A stretch of 44,269 nt of DNA, from NCBI RefSeq assembly GCF_000191885.1, contig NZ_AEWI01000015.1, positions 1 to 44,269 of the forward strand. The letters run 5' to 3'. This stretch comes from Anaerophaga thermohalophila DSM 12881. Its GTDB lineage: Bacteria; Bacteroidota; Bacteroidia; Bacteroidales; Marinilabiliaceae. Under the pieces are notes generated by a model that made no database searches, was not told where the DNA came from, and saw only the letters and a program-made list of their open reading frames with translations. This document shows, piece by piece, positions 9,401-18,960 of the stretch. The position numbers and the translations under genes are program-made. Numbering within the stretch: position 1 is the first letter of the stretch; each line of letters opens with the position of its first letter.

Positions 9401-9472
9401 CAGCCTCAATCTCAACCTTAACCTTAACCTTAACCTCAACCTTAACCTCAGCCTCAGCCTCAGCCTCAGCCT
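9401..9472. repeat. CTTAAC/CTCAAC/CTCAGC hexamer array
   Basis: About twelve hexamers of the form C(T/C)(T/C)(A)(A/G)C, shifting from CTTAAC to CTCAAC to CTCAGC, run up to six bases from the cusB stop codon. It resembles polypyrimidine spacer arrays in related genomes. It may be slippage-generated; no hairpin is seen. Confidence 0.6.
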
Positions 9473-9477
9473 TCCTC

Positions 9478-11325
9478 TTACTTCATCGTCTCCCTTACTT
9501 CACCACATTCCAACATCATATCCCCATAATATGGATTGCGGATGTTTTCTTCAGTACTCAGCCAGTAAGCACCCTTGTCGTTGTTGGCCATGGGGCAGAA
9601 CTGGTAGTAAATGGTTTTTCCGTCCAGACCAAATGCTTTGATTTTCCGGTATAGTATTGGATTAAAATCTACAAAAGCATTTCGCTGGACTTCTATTTCT
9701 TCTGACTGATTGATGACTTTTAGCGCTTCTTTCATGCTGTTAAGGTTTTGCATCCAGAAAATATGAGCTTCTCCCTCCAGTAGCGACATATCGGTTTTTT
9801 CAAGAGCCTGCAGCGTTTTTTCCGCTTCGGAAGCTGTTTTTGAGGCATCCGATTCAACCATGGCATCCTTCATTTTAATGTATTGATTAAAAAATACGGT
9901 TAGTTGCTTTTTAAACTGTTGAGGTGCCTTATAGTTGGGAACTTCCTTAGTGTCACCCTCCTGATAGTTGCTTTCCATATTTTCCATCTCCGCGGGAGTC
10001 ATATTGCCGTGGTTATGTCCGGTGGCAGGCTTGCCGCCTTCAGGGCTCATCATACTTGGTTTTCCGCTGAGCTGAACTGCTGCGTCAATGCTGAATGTAC
10101 CGTGAACGGCAATTTCTTCACCCGGTTCAAGTCCTTCTTCAATAATGTAACGGTCGCCCAGGTCGGGCCCCAGCAGGACTTCACGCATTACAAAGCTTAC
10201 ATTGTTTTCGGCAGTCTTTTTGACATAGACCACGGAACGTTTTCCTGTCCACATAACAGCCGACTGAGGCACAACAATACTCTCTTCATCTTCGGAAAGA
10301 CCGGCGTCAACTTCTCCGGAAACAAACATTTCCGGTTTCAACTTCATATCTGAATTTCTAACCTCTACACGGGCTTTAGCCACCCTTGTTTTTTGGTCAA
10401 TTACCGGATCTATGTAATGGATCTTACCTGAGAATGTTTCACCAGGCAGGGAGGAAACCGTAAAAACTACTTCATCTCCCTTTTCGATCCATGTAATGTC
10501 ACTTTCATAAACGTCAAACAAGACCCAAACCGTAGACAAATTGGCGATTTGGTAAATGGTTTGTCCACGCTTTATATAATCGCCCCGTTTGACCAGTTTT
10601 TCAATTACGTAGCCCGAGACATCGGCCAATACCGTGAACTGCTCCTGCGGCTCTTCCGATGCGATGATTTTTTGAATTTGTGCATCCGTAAGTTTCCAGT
10701 TTTTCAGCTTTTCATAAGCGGCCTGGTAAAGCCCGGGCTGCGTATCTTTCAGTTTCCGGGCTTCAAACAATTCTTCCTGGGCTGTTACCAGATCGGGAGA
10801 GTAAACGTATGCTAAAGGGGTCCCTCTTTTAACATATTGTCCGGTGAAATTAATGGTCAGTTTTTCTATCCTTCCCGGAACATGCGACGATTGAGAAAAG
10901 ACTTCCCGTTCATCGGCCTGCACTTTTCCGTCGAGGCGTACAGTTTTGTGAGCGGTTCCTGTTGTCACGGTTTGGGTTTGAACACCAGCAAGTTGCATAG
11001 CTGTAGGTGACATCTGAAGGGCTCTTGGGTTGGCCTCACCCTGGTCTTCTTCCAGGGGAATCAGTTCCATTCCGCAAATGGGGCAATCACCTGGTTCAGA
11101 TTGCCTTATTTGGGGGTGCATGGAGCAAGTCCATATCGTCTCTTCGCTTTCATTGCCATGTTGAGACGCAGAATCCGGCGTCTCAACATGAGCAGGTTCC
11201 GGGCCAGAACCGCCAAAGAGGAGCCATCCCAGTAACAGTCCTGCCACAAGAGCAATTCCAGTCAGGATGATGCTTTTCTTATTATGAGACGCAAAATTTT
11301 TCGTGTTTACTTTATTATTGTCCAT
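9478..11325 (-). CDS. cusB: CusB-type RND periplasmic adaptor with HMBD and DUF3347
   Basis: The membrane-fusion subunit of a Cu/Ag tripartite efflux pump, 615 aa. The N-terminus has a membrane anchor (about 18-38). A heavy-metal-binding domain follows at 65-90 (WTCSMHPQIRQSEPGDCPIC), then the HlyD-like barrel-sandwich, alpha-hairpin and beta-barrel regions (about 100-410). The C-terminus (about 465-600) is a DUF3347 domain with FCPMANNDKGAYWLS, a Cys/Met/His-bearing region common on Bacteroidota CusB proteins. It is the last gene in the order HYC protein, CusA, TolC-like, CusB, all on minus. A 250-bp repeat-bearing gap separates it from the tolC-like gene. Confidence 0.92.
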   Translation of the reverse strand: MDNNKVNTKNFASHNKKSIILTGIALVAGLLLGWLLFGGSGPEPAHVETPDSASQHGNESEETIWTCSMHPQIRQSEPGDCPICGMELIPLEEDQGEANPRALQMSPTAMQLAGVQTQTVTTGTAHKTVRLDGKVQADEREVFSQSSHVPGRIEKLTINFTGQYVKRGTPLAYVYSPDLVTAQEELFEARKLKDTQPGLYQAAYEKLKNWKLTDAQIQKIIASEEPQEQFTVLADVSGYVIEKLVKRGDYIKRGQTIYQIANLSTVWVLFDVYESDITWIEKGDEVVFTVSSLPGETFSGKIHYIDPVIDQKTRVAKARVEVRNSDMKLKPEMFVSGEVDAGLSEDEESIVVPQSAVMWTGKRSVVYVKKTAENNVSFVMREVLLGPDLGDRYIIEEGLEPGEEIAVHGTFSIDAAVQLSGKPSMMSPEGGKPATGHNHGNMTPAEMENMESNYQEGDTKEVPNYKAPQQFKKQLTVFFNQYIKMKDAMVESDASKTASEAEKTLQALEKTDMSLLEGEAHIFWMQNLNSMKEALKVINQSEEIEVQRNAFVDFNPILYRKIKAFGLDGKTIYYQFCPMANNDKGAYWLSTEENIRNPYYGDMMLECGEVRETMK

Positions 11326-11408
11326 AGTATTTACTTTTTTGTCGTTTTATAGGTCGAATGGAACTCGCATGATTGAGTTTATACATGTCCTTATGCTCGT
11401 TTCTTCTT

Positions 11409-11566
11409 ACATTTAATTAATTGTTACGGCTGTTAGAATTGTTAATATTGTTAATGTGTTAGTTCTTAGTTGTTAGAATGTTATAAGTTTTATTACAGTA
11501 GCTAACAATCTAACAATCTAATAATCTAATGATCTATTATGACAATTTTTGCCATGCTCGTTTCAT
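11409..11566. repeat. Direct repeat R1 downstream of the tolC-like gene
   Basis: This block shares with 13091-13395 the same order of pieces: ATTTAAT-AATTGTTACGG, TGTTAGAATTGTTAA, TGTTAGAATGTTATAAGTTTT, a TAGCTAACAATCTAA start, a CTAATGATCTA array, and the family-A head GCCATGCTCGTTTCAT. Only two or three array units are present here against ten 16-bp units in R2. It begins 84 bp from the cusB start and ends 14 bp from the tolC-like stop. Together the two copies bracket the whole tolC-like gene. Confidence 0.8.
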
Positions 11567-11579
11567 CTCTTTTAACTTT

Positions 11580-12932
11580 CTACCTTGTTCCTAAAACATA
11601 TTTCATTCTGGCGACGGCGGTATTATACTCACTTACTGCGGCTGCCTTTTTCTTTTCGTATTTCAAAAGTTCCTGCTGCATACGTAATACCTCCTCAAAA
11701 TCTTTTCCCGAATTGGCATAAGCTGTTGTCAGCAATTTCAGAGCCTGCCGGGTTTCTTTGATTTGTTGGGTGTATAACTCAATGAGTTGGTCTTGCCTGG
11801 TGATGTTAAACCAAACGCTTTCATATCTTGAAATCAGATTATTGGTAAACTCCTCTTTTTGGAGTGCCAGACTTTCCTGTTTCAATTGTGCCTCCTTGAT
11901 GGCTGCATTGTATTTTTTCCTGAAAATGGGAATGGAAACCGAAAGCATTGGCATGATCACATCCTTGCCGTTGTCGTCGATCTGCATATCGGTGCGTTCA
12001 CCCACCGCTACATAGTCCAGGCCTATCCCCAGCTTGGGATATCCGTTTTTTCGTGCGGCAGGTTCAGCAGCCTCACTCGACTGGTGCATCAATTCCAGTT
12101 TTTTCAGAACAGGATGTTGTGTCATCAGAGAATCCTTGTTGAGGTAGCCTGGCAATGAATCTGCCTGCTCCTCCACTTCAATGATTACTTCTTCTTCTGA
12201 AGGTCTGTTCAGCAGTTTATTGAAAGTAGTGAGCAAAGGTTTCTCTTCTTTGTTGAGGATGTTCAGATTGGTAGAAGCCTCTTTCAGCATGATATCAACC
12301 CTGAGAACATCCACCATCTCTCCTTTGCCGTTTTCGAAATTGCGGGTAGCAATCTCTTTGTAGGATGTCAGAATGTCGATGTTCTCCTTTTCAATCTGTT
12401 TCCATTTGTTGAGTTTGTAGATGGGATAATAGGCCGCAGTCACTTCGTAATAAAGCTTATTGCGCACATCCACAAATTCCTGAAACTTCGCCTCGGCAGC
12501 CAGAGCAGCGGCATCTTCCTTTGCTTTCAGGGTTCCAAACCATGGAAACATTTGCGAAAGCGAGAACTTTGCCTTCTGTGGTCCCAGCCTGGTTTCTACC
12601 GGCGAGATAAAATATCCGAATGAAAACGTCGGATCGGGCAATGAACTTACCTGGGGTATCTGCTGTAAAGCTGCCTCAAACGCCTTGTATTTGGCTTGCA
12701 GGCCGGGGTTGTTCTCAGCAGCGGTGCTGAAGTAAGTCTCCAGGGATTGGGCACGAATCTGAAAAGTCCCTAAAACCATTAACAGGCAGGCTATAGCCGT
12801 GAATTTTAGGACAGAGTCAGATGTCAGATGACAGAAGTTAGATGGTGACCATCTGATGAAATATCTGTCATAATCCCTTATCAGCCTATGATGCTGTCTT
12901 TTTGAAGATATTTTATATTTGTCTTTTTTCAT
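11580..12932 (-). CDS. TolC/CusC-like outer-membrane efflux protein
   Basis: The outer-membrane factor of the Cus pump, 450 aa from the Met at 12932; the frame is open to 13052, but that extension looks non-coding. Two OEP repeats are visible, with LETYFSTAAENNPGLQAKYK at the start of the mature protein and long coiled helices (ITRQDQLIELYTQQIKETRQ). The N-terminus is odd: about 40 polar residues (ISSKRQHHRLIRDYDRYF) precede the hydrophobic segment FTAIACLLMVLG and the cleavage-like IRAQ. That stretch overlaps palindromic repeat-like DNA around 12840-12854 (AGATGGTGACCATCT), so an insertion may have separated the original start from its signal peptide. The gene is bracketed by direct repeats R1 and R2. 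Confidence 0.85.
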   Translation of the reverse strand: MKKDKYKISSKRQHHRLIRDYDRYFIRWSPSNFCHLTSDSVLKFTAIACLLMVLGTFQIRAQSLETYFSTAAENNPGLQAKYKAFEAALQQIPQVSSLPDPTFSFGYFISPVETRLGPQKAKFSLSQMFPWFGTLKAKEDAAALAAEAKFQEFVDVRNKLYYEVTAAYYPIYKLNKWKQIEKENIDILTSYKEIATRNFENGKGEMVDVLRVDIMLKEASTNLNILNKEEKPLLTTFNKLLNRPSEEEVIIEVEEQADSLPGYLNKDSLMTQHPVLKKLELMHQSSEAAEPAARKNGYPKLGIGLDYVAVGERTDMQIDDNGKDVIMPMLSVSIPIFRKKYNAAIKEAQLKQESLALQKEEFTNNLISRYESVWFNITRQDQLIELYTQQIKETRQALKLLTTAYANSGKDFEEVLRMQQELLKYEKKKAAAVSEYNTAVARMKYVLGTR

Positions 12933-13090
12933 GGTTTCTCTAATTCTGGTGTAATTTGTTGAGCATTTTCCCGATTTGCCCGGGCTTATTGCTGAATCTG
13001 TTTCCTCTTTTTGGTTTCTTTGATGATTAGAGGCTAAATGGTGCTTATACATATTCTTATTGTGAAAAACCTTGTCATGCTCCTTTCATC

Positions 13091-13395
13091 TCACATTTAA
13101 TAAATTGTTACGGTTGTTAGAATTGTTAAAGTTGTTGATGTGTTAGTTGTTAGAATGTTATAAGTTTTATCACATTAGCTAACAATCTAATAATCTAACA
13201 ATCTAATAATCTAATGATCTAATAATCTAATGATCTAATAATCTAATGATCTAATAATCTAATGATCTAATAATCTAATGATCTAATAATCTAATGATCT
13301 AATAATCTAATGATCTAATAATCTAATGATCTAATAATCTAATGATCTAATAATCTAATGATCTATTAAGACAATCTTTGCCATGCTCGTTTCAT
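13091..13395. repeat. Direct repeat R2 with 16-bp tandem array
   Basis: This is the second copy of the block seen at 11409-11566, between the tolC-like gene and cusA. At 13208-13367 it contains ten tandem copies of AATCTAATGATCTAAT: nine are exact and the last ends in CTATT. It then runs into the family-A head (GCCATGCTCGTTTCAT, ending 13395). The 16-mer is itself two near-identical 8-mers (AATCTAAT, GATCTAAT). Nothing coding is seen in 12933-13585 beyond this. Confidence 0.9.
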
Positions 13396-13585
13396 TGTCG
13401 ATATATTTACATTCAAGGGCAAAATTCAGTCAGGTTTCCGTTTCGGAACAAGAGCCTAAGGAATTTATGAGGTGTTGTTTAAAAACCTGATCATAGGTTC
13501 TTTTAGTCCGGCCTTCGGATATGTTAGCACTTATTGATCTGGATGATCTTACAAATTTTAACCTCCAATCCCTGACCTATAGTCT

Positions 13586-16500
13586 CTAACCTTCAACTTC
13601 CAGCCTCTGATTCCTGATTCTTCTTTCCTCCCTATAACTATACAACACCGGCACAATAAAGTACGTCACAGCTGCAGCGATCATCCCACCAAATGCGGGA
13701 ATGGCCATGGGTACCATTATATCGGAGCCTTTTCCGGTGGATGTAAGCACCGGAAGCAGTGCGATGATGGTTGTGGCGGAGGTCATTACCGCGGGGCGGA
13801 TACGTCGCAGGCCGGCATCGGTTACAGCATCCCTGATTCCGTTGATGGTTGTTGGACGGTTGCGCCTGAAACTCTGGTCGAGGTAGGTGCCCATTACCAC
13901 GCCGTCGTCGGTGGCCAATCCAAACAGGGCGATGAAGCCCACCCACACTGCTACACTCAGGTTGATGGTTTGCATCTGGAACAAATCCCTGATGTTGGTA
14001 TCAAAAACGGAAAAGTTGACGAACCATTCCTGACCGTAAAGCCAGATGAGTATGAACCCCCCGCTGAATGCCATTGCAATACCGGTGAATATCATCAGTG
14101 ATGTTGAGACCGATTTAAACTGGAAGTAAAGAATCAGGAAAACAATGACCAGAACCAATGGAACAATGATGGATAGCCGCTTTTCGGCCCTGACCTGGTT
14201 CTCGTAGTTTCCCGAAAACTTATAGCTGACACCTGAAGGGACTTTCAGTTCACCATTGTCAATTCTTTCCTGTATGGCTTTTTGAGCATCATTGACTACC
14301 TCTACCTCTGAAAATCCTTCGCGTTTATCAAACAGCACATAACTTGTCAGGAATGTATCTTCACTTTTGATCATCTGAGGCCCGCGAACATATTCGATAT
14401 CCAGAATTTGCGATAAAGGAACCTGCGCTCCTGTGGGGGTAGCCATGAGTATCTTTCCAAGTGATTCCGGGTCTTCCCTGAGTTCGCGCGGATAACGCAC
14501 CCTTACAGGAAACCGCTCACGACCTTCCACGGTATTGGTGATTTTCATGCCCCCGATAGCGGTTTCGATGGTTTGTTGCACATCGTCTATCGTAAGTCCG
14601 TAACGAGCTATTTCGTTTCTGTTGATATTAAGATGAAGATAGGGTTTTCCAATCACGCGGTCGGCAAAGGCAGCTTCAGCTTTAACCGATGGCACTTCTT
14701 TAAGAATGCCTTCGAGCTTCATCCCAAACTGTTCTATTGTTTTAAGATCGGGCCCGTAAACCTTTATCCCCATTGGCGCCCTCATGCCTGTTTGCAGCAT
14801 CACCAGCCGCGTTTCGATGGGCTGAAGTTTTGGCGCCGATGTAACACCTGGTATTTTGGTGGCTTCCACAATTTCGTTCCAGATGTCGCCGGGCGACTGA
14901 ATATGCTCCCGCCAGTTGCGGAAGTAAATGCCATCTTCATCGGGGATCAGATTTTTTTTGCCAATGCTCAGTTCCAGAGCTTCACCGTTGGTGAGGGTAT
15001 CTCCATCTACAGTAATGAAACGGCCTTCGTCATCGGTACGGAAACGTATGCGATGACCCGATTCATCAAGTGCATATTCGGGCTTGTAATTGATCATATT
15101 TTCGTACATGGACACCGGTGCCGGGTCGAGCGCGGATTCCACCCTTCCGAGTTTGCCTACGGACAGTTCCACCTCGGGGATGCTGGTCACCAGCATATCG
15201 AGTTGCTTCAGTACCTTCAGGTTGTATTCCATTCCCGAATGAGGCATGGATGTTGGCATCAGCAGGAAACTTCCCTCGTCAAGAGAAGGCATAAACTCTT
15301 CGCCGATTCCGGGAAACGAATGAGTCAGTCCTGACCAGACACCGGTGGGGCGGACATTCCACCCGATCTGATCAAAGCCTTTGGCAATGAAGCCGAACAT
15401 GGTGTTAAAGCCCAGCCAGACGGTGAGTCCGAGTACAATCAGGAAGCCCGGAATGGCCAGGAATGTGGCTTTGTGTTCAAGTGTCCAGCGCAAAACAGGT
15501 TTGTAAAATCGTTCCAAAAGGATAAAGAAACCCAGAATGAGTGCCACCATCAGGGCTACAAACACGATGTTGGTAACCGTGCTTTTGCCCGGCCCCAGCG
15601 GCAACCAGTAGGTGGATAGAATCCATATCACTGCCAGCACTGATATGATCAACGCGGAATGTTTCAGCAGGTAGTGGTACCACTTTTGATCTTTGCGGGA
15701 AGATACATCATAATATTGTCTGGCACGGCCCGTAATACCGAATAACAACAATACCGTTCCGCCCCATTCACTTCCGAGTATCAGAGCTATTAATCCAATG
15801 ACTGCCAATGTTCTATTGCCCCATTTGGATACCTGGCGATTTTTGATTCGGAATCCGAAAAACCAATGTGCCAGCGTCGGGAGTATTAACAGTGAAACCA
15901 AAAGTGCGGCAACCAGTGCGAATGTTTTGGTAAATGCCAGCGGTCCGAATAATTTTCCTTCGGCACCCTGCATGGTGAATACCGGAATGAAACTCACAAT
16001 AGTGGTAGATACGGCAGTCAATATGGCCGATGATACTTCTGATGCACCTTTGTAAACCGTGGTGATTAGTTTTTGTCCGGGCGGTGCTTCTTCTATGTTT
16101 TTGAGCACATTCTCGGAAAGTATGATTCCCAGATCAACCATGGTGCCAATGGCAATGGCAATTCCCGAAAGAGCCACAATGTTTGCGGTAACCCCAAAGT
16201 AACGCATGGCAATAAATACCATCAATACGGCAATGGGAAGCAGGGCTGAGATCATCACCGAAGCTCTCAGATTGTATATCATCACGATAATGACCAGAAT
16301 GGTGATGAGAATCTGCAATGAGAGTGCCGTTTCCAGGGTGCCCAGGGTTTCATATATGAGTCCCGACCGGTCGTAAAACGGCACGATTGTGAGTTGACTC
16401 TCAGTGCCGTCGGCCAGTGTTTTTTTGGGAAGACCGGGTGCTATCTCTTCGATCTTGTCTTTTACATTGTTGATCACTTCAAGTGGATTGGCTCCATATC

Positions 16501-17422
16501 GGGCCACTACCACACCTCCCACTACTTCGGCGCCGTCTTTATCGAGGGCTCCGCGACGTGATGCAGGCCCTAACGAAACTTTTGCTACATCTTTAATGCG
16601 TATGGGGACATTGTCATGAACGGCAACTACAGCCTGTTCAATGTCTTCAATGGATTTTACGTAACCAATGCCACGTACCAGATACTCTGCCTGGTTGATT
16701 TCAACGGTTTTCGCGCCTACATCACGATTCGAGTTTTTCACCGCCATCATGACCTTGTGGAGCGGAATGTCATAGGCTTTCAGTGCAGAGGGGTTGACAT
16801 CTATCTGGTACTCCTTGACAAAACCACCAATTGAGGCTACTTCCGATACTCCTTGTGCGGCATTTAGTCCATACTTTACATAGTAATCCTGTACCGTCCG
16901 TATCTCTTGCGGGTCCCAGCCACCAGTTGGATTGCCGTCTTTATCACGTCCTTCGATGGTATACCAGTATACCTGTCCCAAAGCAGTGGCATCGGGCCCC
17001 AGTGTTGGTTGTACGCCTTCGGGCAATAATCCCGACGGTATAGAGTTAAGCTTTTCGAGAATTCGTGAGCGCGACCAGTAAAATTCAATATCTTCTTCAA
17101 AGATGATGTATATGCTGGAAAACCCGAATATGGAGGAACTTCGGATGCTTTTAACACCCGGTATCCCCAACAGGTAAGTTGTCAGGGGATAGGTAATCTG
17201 ATCCTCTATATCCTGCGGCGATCGGCCTTTCCATTCGGTGAAGACAATCTGCTGGTTCTCACCAATGTCAGGGATGGCATCCACCGGCACAGGGTCTGAT
17301 GGCAATGGATCAATTTTCCATCCGAATGGGGATGTGATGACACCCCAGGTAACCAGCGTTATTAGTATCAGCATGGTTACCAGCTTGTTCTCCAGAAAGT
17401 ATTTTATAATTCTGTTTAGCAT
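13586..17422 (-). CDS. cusA: CusA-type Cu(I)/Ag(I) RND efflux transporter
   Basis: The inner-membrane, proton-driven pump of the Cus system, 1278 aa. The first TM helix is followed by DPVPVDAIPDIGENQQIVFTE and the typical HME-RND porter regions (GVKSIRSSSIFGFSSIYIIF). The TM4 region has GTMVDLGIILSENV, with the Asp used in proton relay. The second half repeats the porter/TM layout (GDIWNEIVEATKIPGVTSAP; GLATDDGVVMGTYLDQSF). It is about 230 residues longer than the E. coli protein because of extra hydrophobic segments between TM6 and the second porter half (about 540-670), a form common in Bacteroidota. It follows the HYC protein and precedes the tolC-like gene. The reading frame is intact, unlike the second RND gene at 40142. 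Confidence 0.93.
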   Translation of the reverse strand: MLNRIIKYFLENKLVTMLILITLVTWGVITSPFGWKIDPLPSDPVPVDAIPDIGENQQIVFTEWKGRSPQDIEDQITYPLTTYLLGIPGVKSIRSSSIFGFSSIYIIFEEDIEFYWSRSRILEKLNSIPSGLLPEGVQPTLGPDATALGQVYWYTIEGRDKDGNPTGGWDPQEIRTVQDYYVKYGLNAAQGVSEVASIGGFVKEYQIDVNPSALKAYDIPLHKVMMAVKNSNRDVGAKTVEINQAEYLVRGIGYVKSIEDIEQAVVAVHDNVPIRIKDVAKVSLGPASRRGALDKDGAEVVGGVVVARYGANPLEVINNVKDKIEEIAPGLPKKTLADGTESQLTIVPFYDRSGLIYETLGTLETALSLQILITILVIIVMIYNLRASVMISALLPIAVLMVFIAMRYFGVTANIVALSGIAIAIGTMVDLGIILSENVLKNIEEAPPGQKLITTVYKGASEVSSAILTAVSTTIVSFIPVFTMQGAEGKLFGPLAFTKTFALVAALLVSLLILPTLAHWFFGFRIKNRQVSKWGNRTLAVIGLIALILGSEWGGTVLLLFGITGRARQYYDVSSRKDQKWYHYLLKHSALIISVLAVIWILSTYWLPLGPGKSTVTNIVFVALMVALILGFFILLERFYKPVLRWTLEHKATFLAIPGFLIVLGLTVWLGFNTMFGFIAKGFDQIGWNVRPTGVWSGLTHSFPGIGEEFMPSLDEGSFLLMPTSMPHSGMEYNLKVLKQLDMLVTSIPEVELSVGKLGRVESALDPAPVSMYENMINYKPEYALDESGHRIRFRTDDEGRFITVDGDTLTNGEALELSIGKKNLIPDEDGIYFRNWREHIQSPGDIWNEIVEATKIPGVTSAPKLQPIETRLVMLQTGMRAPMGIKVYGPDLKTIEQFGMKLEGILKEVPSVKAEAAFADRVIGKPYLHLNINRNEIARYGLTIDDVQQTIETAIGGMKITNTVEGRERFPVRVRYPRELREDPESLGKILMATPTGAQVPLSQILDIEYVRGPQMIKSEDTFLTSYVLFDKREGFSEVEVVNDAQKAIQERIDNGELKVPSGVSYKFSGNYENQVRAEKRLSIIVPLVLVIVFLILYFQFKSVSTSLMIFTGIAMAFSGGFILIWLYGQEWFVNFSVFDTNIRDLFQMQTINLSVAVWVGFIALFGLATDDGVVMGTYLDQSFRRNRPTTINGIRDAVTDAGLRRIRPAVMTSATTIIALLPVLTSTGKGSDIMVPMAIPAFGGMIAAAVTYFIVPVLYSYREERRIRNQRLEVEG

Positions 17423-17746
17423 GTTATGATGTAGTTTGATTGGATAAACGCAGAGTCACGGGAACGCAAAAGGTAATTTTGTTAAATGGTAAATGCGTTT
17501 GGTAAAATATATTCCTTCTCTGTCAATAGAAAAACAACTCTGTCTTTCAAAGAGTTTAATCACAGAGATCGCAGAAGGGACACCGGGGGCATAATAAAAG
17601 GAATTGGTAGAAATTCAACTTTCAGTTTTTTAGAAAAATCTTCACATCAATAATTAATAGTCAGACATGAAAATTTATTTTAAATCTGAAAATCAACTCA
17701 TCTCCTTATTTTTTTCTCTGTCTCTTTGCACCCTGCGTCTATCATT
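17423..17746. other. Spacer upstream of cusA, no gene
   Basis: 324 bp between the HYC gene and cusA. It contains stretches such as CGCAGAGTCACGGGAACGCAAA and CACAGAGATCGCAGAAG-type sequence, which are low-complexity intergenic repeats also seen near 180, 3300 and 18200. No ORF, RNA gene or convincing terminator is seen. The cusA promoter may lie here. Confidence 0.5.
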
Positions 17747-18118
17747 TCACAAAAGAAACACCTGCTGTAAAGCCAGGCGTGTGCCAATACAGCGGGGTGG
17801 GGGAGCTGTGTAGTTGAATGAAGTGATAAAGCAGTTTTCCGGCATGGAAATCTCAACTTCGGAGGTGGTCATAATCAGATCAAAAGCATAAAAATACTCA
17901 AGATTGATTTGCGGTGCAACTGCCAGAACATCCTCATCCAGATGCAGGAACTGATTTTCAGTATGACAGCAGGCGCCATCTTCACAACACGGGTCTGCCT
18001 CATTGTTTAGTTTCACCGATATAAGCTCATCGTCGCAGTAATGCTTAGACACAGAAAGACCTGTTGTTGAAATCAACAACAGGCAGACCATGATGCTATT
18101 TATGACGTTTCTGAGCAT
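17747..18118 (-). CDS. Small exported HYC-motif protein of the Cus cluster
   Basis: A 123-aa protein from the Met at 18118 (MLRNVINSIMVCLLLIS); the frame is open 22 codons upstream, but only this start gives a proper N-terminal hydrophobic segment. Key residues are HYC (H26, C28), a CC pair (C44, C45) and CCH (C50-H52), a likely metal-binding pattern. Short proteins with SKHYC near the N-terminus regularly precede CusA in Bacteroidota, but I know of no assigned function. It is probably the first gene of the Cus operon, with a 324-bp spacer before cusA. A periplasmic copper-binding role is inferred. Confidence 0.75.
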   Translation of the reverse strand: MLRNVINSIMVCLLLISTTGLSVSKHYCDDELISVKLNNEADPCCEDGACCHTENQFLHLDEDVLAVAPQINLEYFYAFDLIMTTSEVEISMPENCFITSFNYTAPPPRCIGTRLALQQVFLL

Positions 18119-18960
18119 ATTGTTTATTTGGTTTAAGCACGGAGGCTCTGAGGCCGCTAAGTTCAATTCAATGACTACCGGCACTCATCTTTTTTTCTCT
18201 GTGTCTTAGCTTCTTTGCGTTTAAACTGTTTGCAAATATAGCAACAGACATAAACAACTGTTTTACAGAATTTGCTAAAAAACTTGTAAAATTTCCGGAA
18301 GAAAGTGATTTGGGCTAAATTATTCATAATATTTTATTACTGATCCCTTTCTAAAAATCATCTTTGTTGCCAAACTCATTGTTGTATAGAATTTTTAAAA
18401 TGAACATGAATTTTGGAGGGCTAAATTTTCAAAAAGGCATGAACAAAATTGGCTAATGCTGATTTTACGATTCATCGTAAGTCCCATTTGACCAATAGTA
18501 AAGGCGCCTATGAGTTGTAGTTTTAGCAAACTTATTTGGGTAATCTGAATTTTCACCTGCACACGAGAAAATAAAAAAAAGATAAGAGATAGCAGAAAAT
18601 ATTAAAATTTGTTTTATTGAAAATTGAAATTGTTAACAGTTTTATTTTTTAATCCATTGATTTGCAGTATATTAATATAAAGATTGACATTAGCTAAAAA
18701 GAATGCAGTATAAATGCAGTAGTATTGAGTATCTTTTTGTATAAAAAAAATATCTTTCTTAAATAAGCTCCTGTACATTTGTTTTTGATGTACTGTGCAA
18801 TCGATGGTGGGCAAGTCAATCGGTTTGCGACTTTTCATGGGAGCTTCCTACTGATTATCACCCTTTGTTATCTAATATACTGGGGGTATTGAACCCTTAA
18901 TGATTCATCGTTTATTATTTAATTTATCCCGTTTAAGCGGGTTAACAGTTTACCTTTACC
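18119..18960. other. Divergent spacer between the Cus operon and the glucanase locus
   Basis: 842 bp with divergently transcribed genes on each side. It holds a half copy of family C (about 18351-18398, CTAAAAATCATCTTTGTTGCC). At 18403-18494 is a roughly 90-bp sequence closely matching 22797-22888 upstream of the GH3 gene (GAACATGAATTTTG, GTGAACAAAATTGGCT-like, TTACGATTCATCGT). The last 100 bp before the GH81 start repeat ATTCATCGT and should carry its promoter. A 74-codon minus ORF at 18614-18838 has no recognisable features. Confidence 0.55.

Larger units (their letters stand above)
8753..9477. other. 725-bp spacer packed with repeat remnants
   Basis: No gene is supported. It holds a half copy of a family-C end (8891-8906, TTTTATACTGCACTCA), a reverse-oriented family-A tail (8995-9013, CATCCGTATAAAATTTAT), and a REP-like palindrome (9184-9252) with a direct half copy at 9055-9085. 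It also holds a remnant family-A head in minus orientation (9289-9345) and a CTTAAC/CTCAGC array next to the cusB stop (9401-9472). A 34-codon minus-strand ORF begins at the A-tail ATG (8997) and ends in the C remnant; it is probably chance. Confidence 0.65.

Noticed and set aside
9401..9472. Telomere-like (CTTAAC)n replication or end structure
   Set aside because: The array is short and degenerate, and it lies within an ordinary gene cluster next to a stop codon.
9904..10353. 149-codon plus ORF antisense to cusB
   Set aside because: It lies fully opposite the HlyD region of cusB and has no start signal or domain.
13208..13367. CRISPR array
   Set aside because: The 16-bp units are directly adjacent with no spacers and the region has no cas genes; it is a simple tandem repeat.
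14573..15334. 253-codon plus ORF antisense to cusA
   Set aside because: It is a shadow of the strongly conserved cusA on the other strand and has no recognisable domain.
18614..18838. 74-codon minus ORF (MKSRKPIDLPTIDCTVHQ)
   Set aside because: It has no recognised domain, is AT-rich and lies in a spacer of repeat remnants; only the first ~35 codons look protein-like. It may be a gene fragment but cannot be supported.
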